Source of the DNA: Nitrososphaerota archaeon
GTDB lineage: Archaea > Thermoproteota > Nitrososphaeria > Nitrososphaerales > Gagatemarchaeaceae
Length of the DNA stretch: 6,717 nt
Reading direction: 5' to 3'
Assembly (NCBI GenBank): GCA_005877365.1
Contig: VBPP01000224.1
Location: forward strand, 1-6,717
In this document: positions 5,660 through 6,717 of the stretch, piece by piece
Position numbering within the stretch: position 1 is the first letter of the stretch
Layout of the letters: each line of letters starts with the position of its first letter
Position numbers and translations under genes: made by a program
The notes under the pieces: generated by a model
Database searches by the model: none
What the model saw: the letters and a program-made list of their open reading frames with translations, nothing else
What the model was told of the DNA's origin: nothing

Positions 5660-6304
5660 TTGTGGTGCTCAGTCCTGAAGCTGCTGGTCGTCTCCGGCTT
5701 CTTCGGATCCGGTAAGACTACCTTCATAATAAATGCGGCCAAGAGGCTCGTTGCCGAATACGGGCTGAAGGTCGCTATCATAGTAAACGATGTAGGCGAG
5801 ATAGGTATTGATGATAAGATCATTAATTCATACGGGCTGAAGGTCAAGGAGCTTTTCGGGGGTTGCGTCTGTTGTCAACTCGGGGAGGACATGATCAAAA
5901 CACTCCGGCTCGTGGATAGAAGGATCAAGCCAGATCTTGCAGTTCTAGAACCCTCGGGGGCGGCCGACCCATCTCAGATCCTCTCTGTGGTCAGCCTGGC
6001 AAAGAATTTCGAGCTCGAGATGCTGCCGTTGATCATACTGGTAGACGCGACCCAACTCATGCTCCTACTCTCAGAAATGCCCTTGACAATTCGCAAAGTT
6101 GCCTTCGGTGAAATCGTTCTCATCAACAAGGTCGACGCTGTCTCGCCCGAGGAGTTATCCGAAGTCAAAAAAGAGGTGGAGAAGATTAATCGAAGCGCAG
6201 CGATACGCCCAATATCAGCTAGGAGAGAGGAGGACATCAAATCCATAATAGAAATGCTGAAGATTAAGGACGGCAGAGTCGAAACGAAAATAAGGAAGAA
6301 TTAG
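5660..6304 (+). CDS. CobW-type (G3E family) GTPase, short form without C-terminal domain
   Basis: A P-loop GTPase of the SIMIBI/G3E group that includes CobW, HypB and UreG. Counting from the TTG at 5660 (214 residues): SGFFGSGKTT (Walker A, 12-21), VNDVGEIGIDD (42-52), the CobW metal motif GGCVCC (67-72), LEPSGAADP (96-104), NKVD (156-159) and a final SAR (186-188). These proteins use GTP hydrolysis to place a metal (Zn, Co, Ni) or support a cofactor-dependent enzyme. CobW-type proteins usually have 300-400 residues with a separate C-terminal domain; here the frame stops after the GTPase core. An ATG at 5615 would give 229 residues, but the promoter box lies inside that extension, so I prefer TTG, probably leaderless. 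The M20 hydrolase starts 38 nt downstream and is likely co-transcribed. Client enzyme is unknown; candidates are both metallohydrolases and the methyltransferase. Confidence 0.9.
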   Translation: MWCSVLKLLVVSGFFGSGKTTFIINAAKRLVAEYGLKVAIIVNDVGEIGIDDKIINSYGLKVKELFGGCVCCQLGEDMIKTLRLVDRRIKPDLAVLEPSGAADPSQILSVVSLAKNFELEMLPLIILVDATQLMLLLSEMPLTIRKVAFGEIVLINKVDAVSPEELSEVKKEVEKINRSAAIRPISARREEDIKSIIEMLKIKDGRVETKIRKN

Positions 6305-6342
6305 GGCGGGTCAAGAAGGTCCAGTTGGAGAAGATCCGGTGA

Positions 6343-6717
6343 ATGCATCTCTCTGGGGACCGCCTCCTCGATGACCTTGCAAAGCTCGGCGAGATAGGAG
6401 CCATGGAGGGATCCGGAAGAACAAGACTCGTCCTGACACCCGCGGACTTCGAAGCGAGAAGATTTCTCATTACACGCATGAAAGAGGCACGAATGCAAGT
6501 CAGGGTCGACCAGGTTGGTAATATCATCGGAAGACGCGGAAACTCCACGAACGACGATCTCCCAGTTCTTGCGTTTGGTTCACACATCGACACGGTACCC
6601 AGTGCCGGAACGCTCGATGGATGCTATGGCGTCTTAGCAGGTCTGGAAGTCATCCGAACTCTTAACGATGAGAGGGCCGGGACAAGACATCCCCTTGAGC
6701 TGATTTCGTTCAGCAAT
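6343..6717 (+). CDS. M20-family N-carbamoyl-L-amino acid hydrolase / allantoate amidohydrolase, N-terminal part (runs off the right edge)
   Basis: The ATG at 6343 directly follows an in-frame TGA, so the start is fixed. The 125 codons present match the beginning of the carbamoylase/allantoate amidohydrolase/beta-ureidopropionase group: GDRLLDDLAKLGEIGA (5-20), GSGRTRLVLTPAD (23-35), VDQVGNIIGRR (55-65), FGSHIDTVPSAG (78-89) and LDGCYGVLAGLEVIRTLN (91-108). His81 and Asp92 are the expected ligands of the two-metal site, and Asp83 is the partner of His81. The window ends at ELISFSN, just where the family has its Glu-Glu pair. These enzymes remove the carbamoyl group from N-carbamoyl compounds, giving CO2, ammonia and the amine, the step after hydantoinase or dihydropyrimidinase. 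A GGAG lies 12 nt upstream of the ATG, rather far. The 38-nt gap to the GTPase suggests one transcript. Exact substrate cannot be decided. Confidence 0.92.
   Translation, partial: MHLSGDRLLDDLAKLGEIGAMEGSGRTRLVLTPADFEARRFLITRMKEARMQVRVDQVGNIIGRRGNSTNDDLPVLAFGSHIDTVPSAGTLDGCYGVLAGLEVIRTLNDERAGTRHPLELISFSN

Noticed and set aside
6264..6593. 109-codon minus-strand frame opposite the GTPase end and the M20 start.
   Set aside because: The plus strand has conserved M20 motifs over the same bases; the minus-strand product shows no motif.

Overview
The window looks archaeal. Three A/T boxes with an ATAAATA-type core sit about 25 bp ahead of plausible transcription starts. Several genes begin with GTG or TTG, some apparently leaderless, while others have Shine-Dalgarno matches (GAGGT, GAGGAG, AGGAG). 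A tiny C2H2-type zinc-finger protein and an MtaA/MtbA-like methyltransferase fit an archaeon, possibly of the Thermoproteota/Bathyarchaeia kind, but that placement is inference. Coding density is high: every stretch between genes is under 150 bp, and I see no rRNA, tRNA, CRISPR array or insertion sequence.

Layout. 1-391 (-): N-terminal 130 residues of a CaiB/BaiF class III CoA-transferase that runs off the left edge. 512-922 (-): 136-residue protein of unknown function. 923-987: divergent promoter region with one A/T box that could serve both strands. 988-2388 (+): cyclic amidohydrolase of the hydantoinase/dihydropyrimidinase type, followed 11 nt later by a 67-residue zinc-finger protein (2400-2603). 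2604-2680: short convergent gap without a clear terminator. 2681-3706 (-): zinc-dependent MtaA/UroD-type methyltransferase. 3770-4606 and 4745-5590 (-): two paralogous MalG-type ABC permease subunits, the downstream one with its own promoter. 5591-5659: second divergent region with one shared A/T box. 5660-6304 (+): short CobW-type (G3E) GTPase. 6343-6717 (+): start of an M20-family N-carbamoyl-amino acid hydrolase/allantoate amidohydrolase, cut by the right edge.

How it may work together. The cyclic amidohydrolase and the M20 hydrolase are the two classic steps of hydantoin, dihydropyrimidine or allantoin breakdown: ring opening to an N-carbamoyl compound, then release of CO2 and ammonia. 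The permeases could import the substrate. The CobW-type GTPase could deliver metal to one of the metalloenzymes, or serve the corrinoid-linked methyltransferase. The 136-residue protein may be a separate version of the C-terminal domain that the GTPase lacks. These links are inferred from families and gene order; the substrate cannot be read from the sequence.
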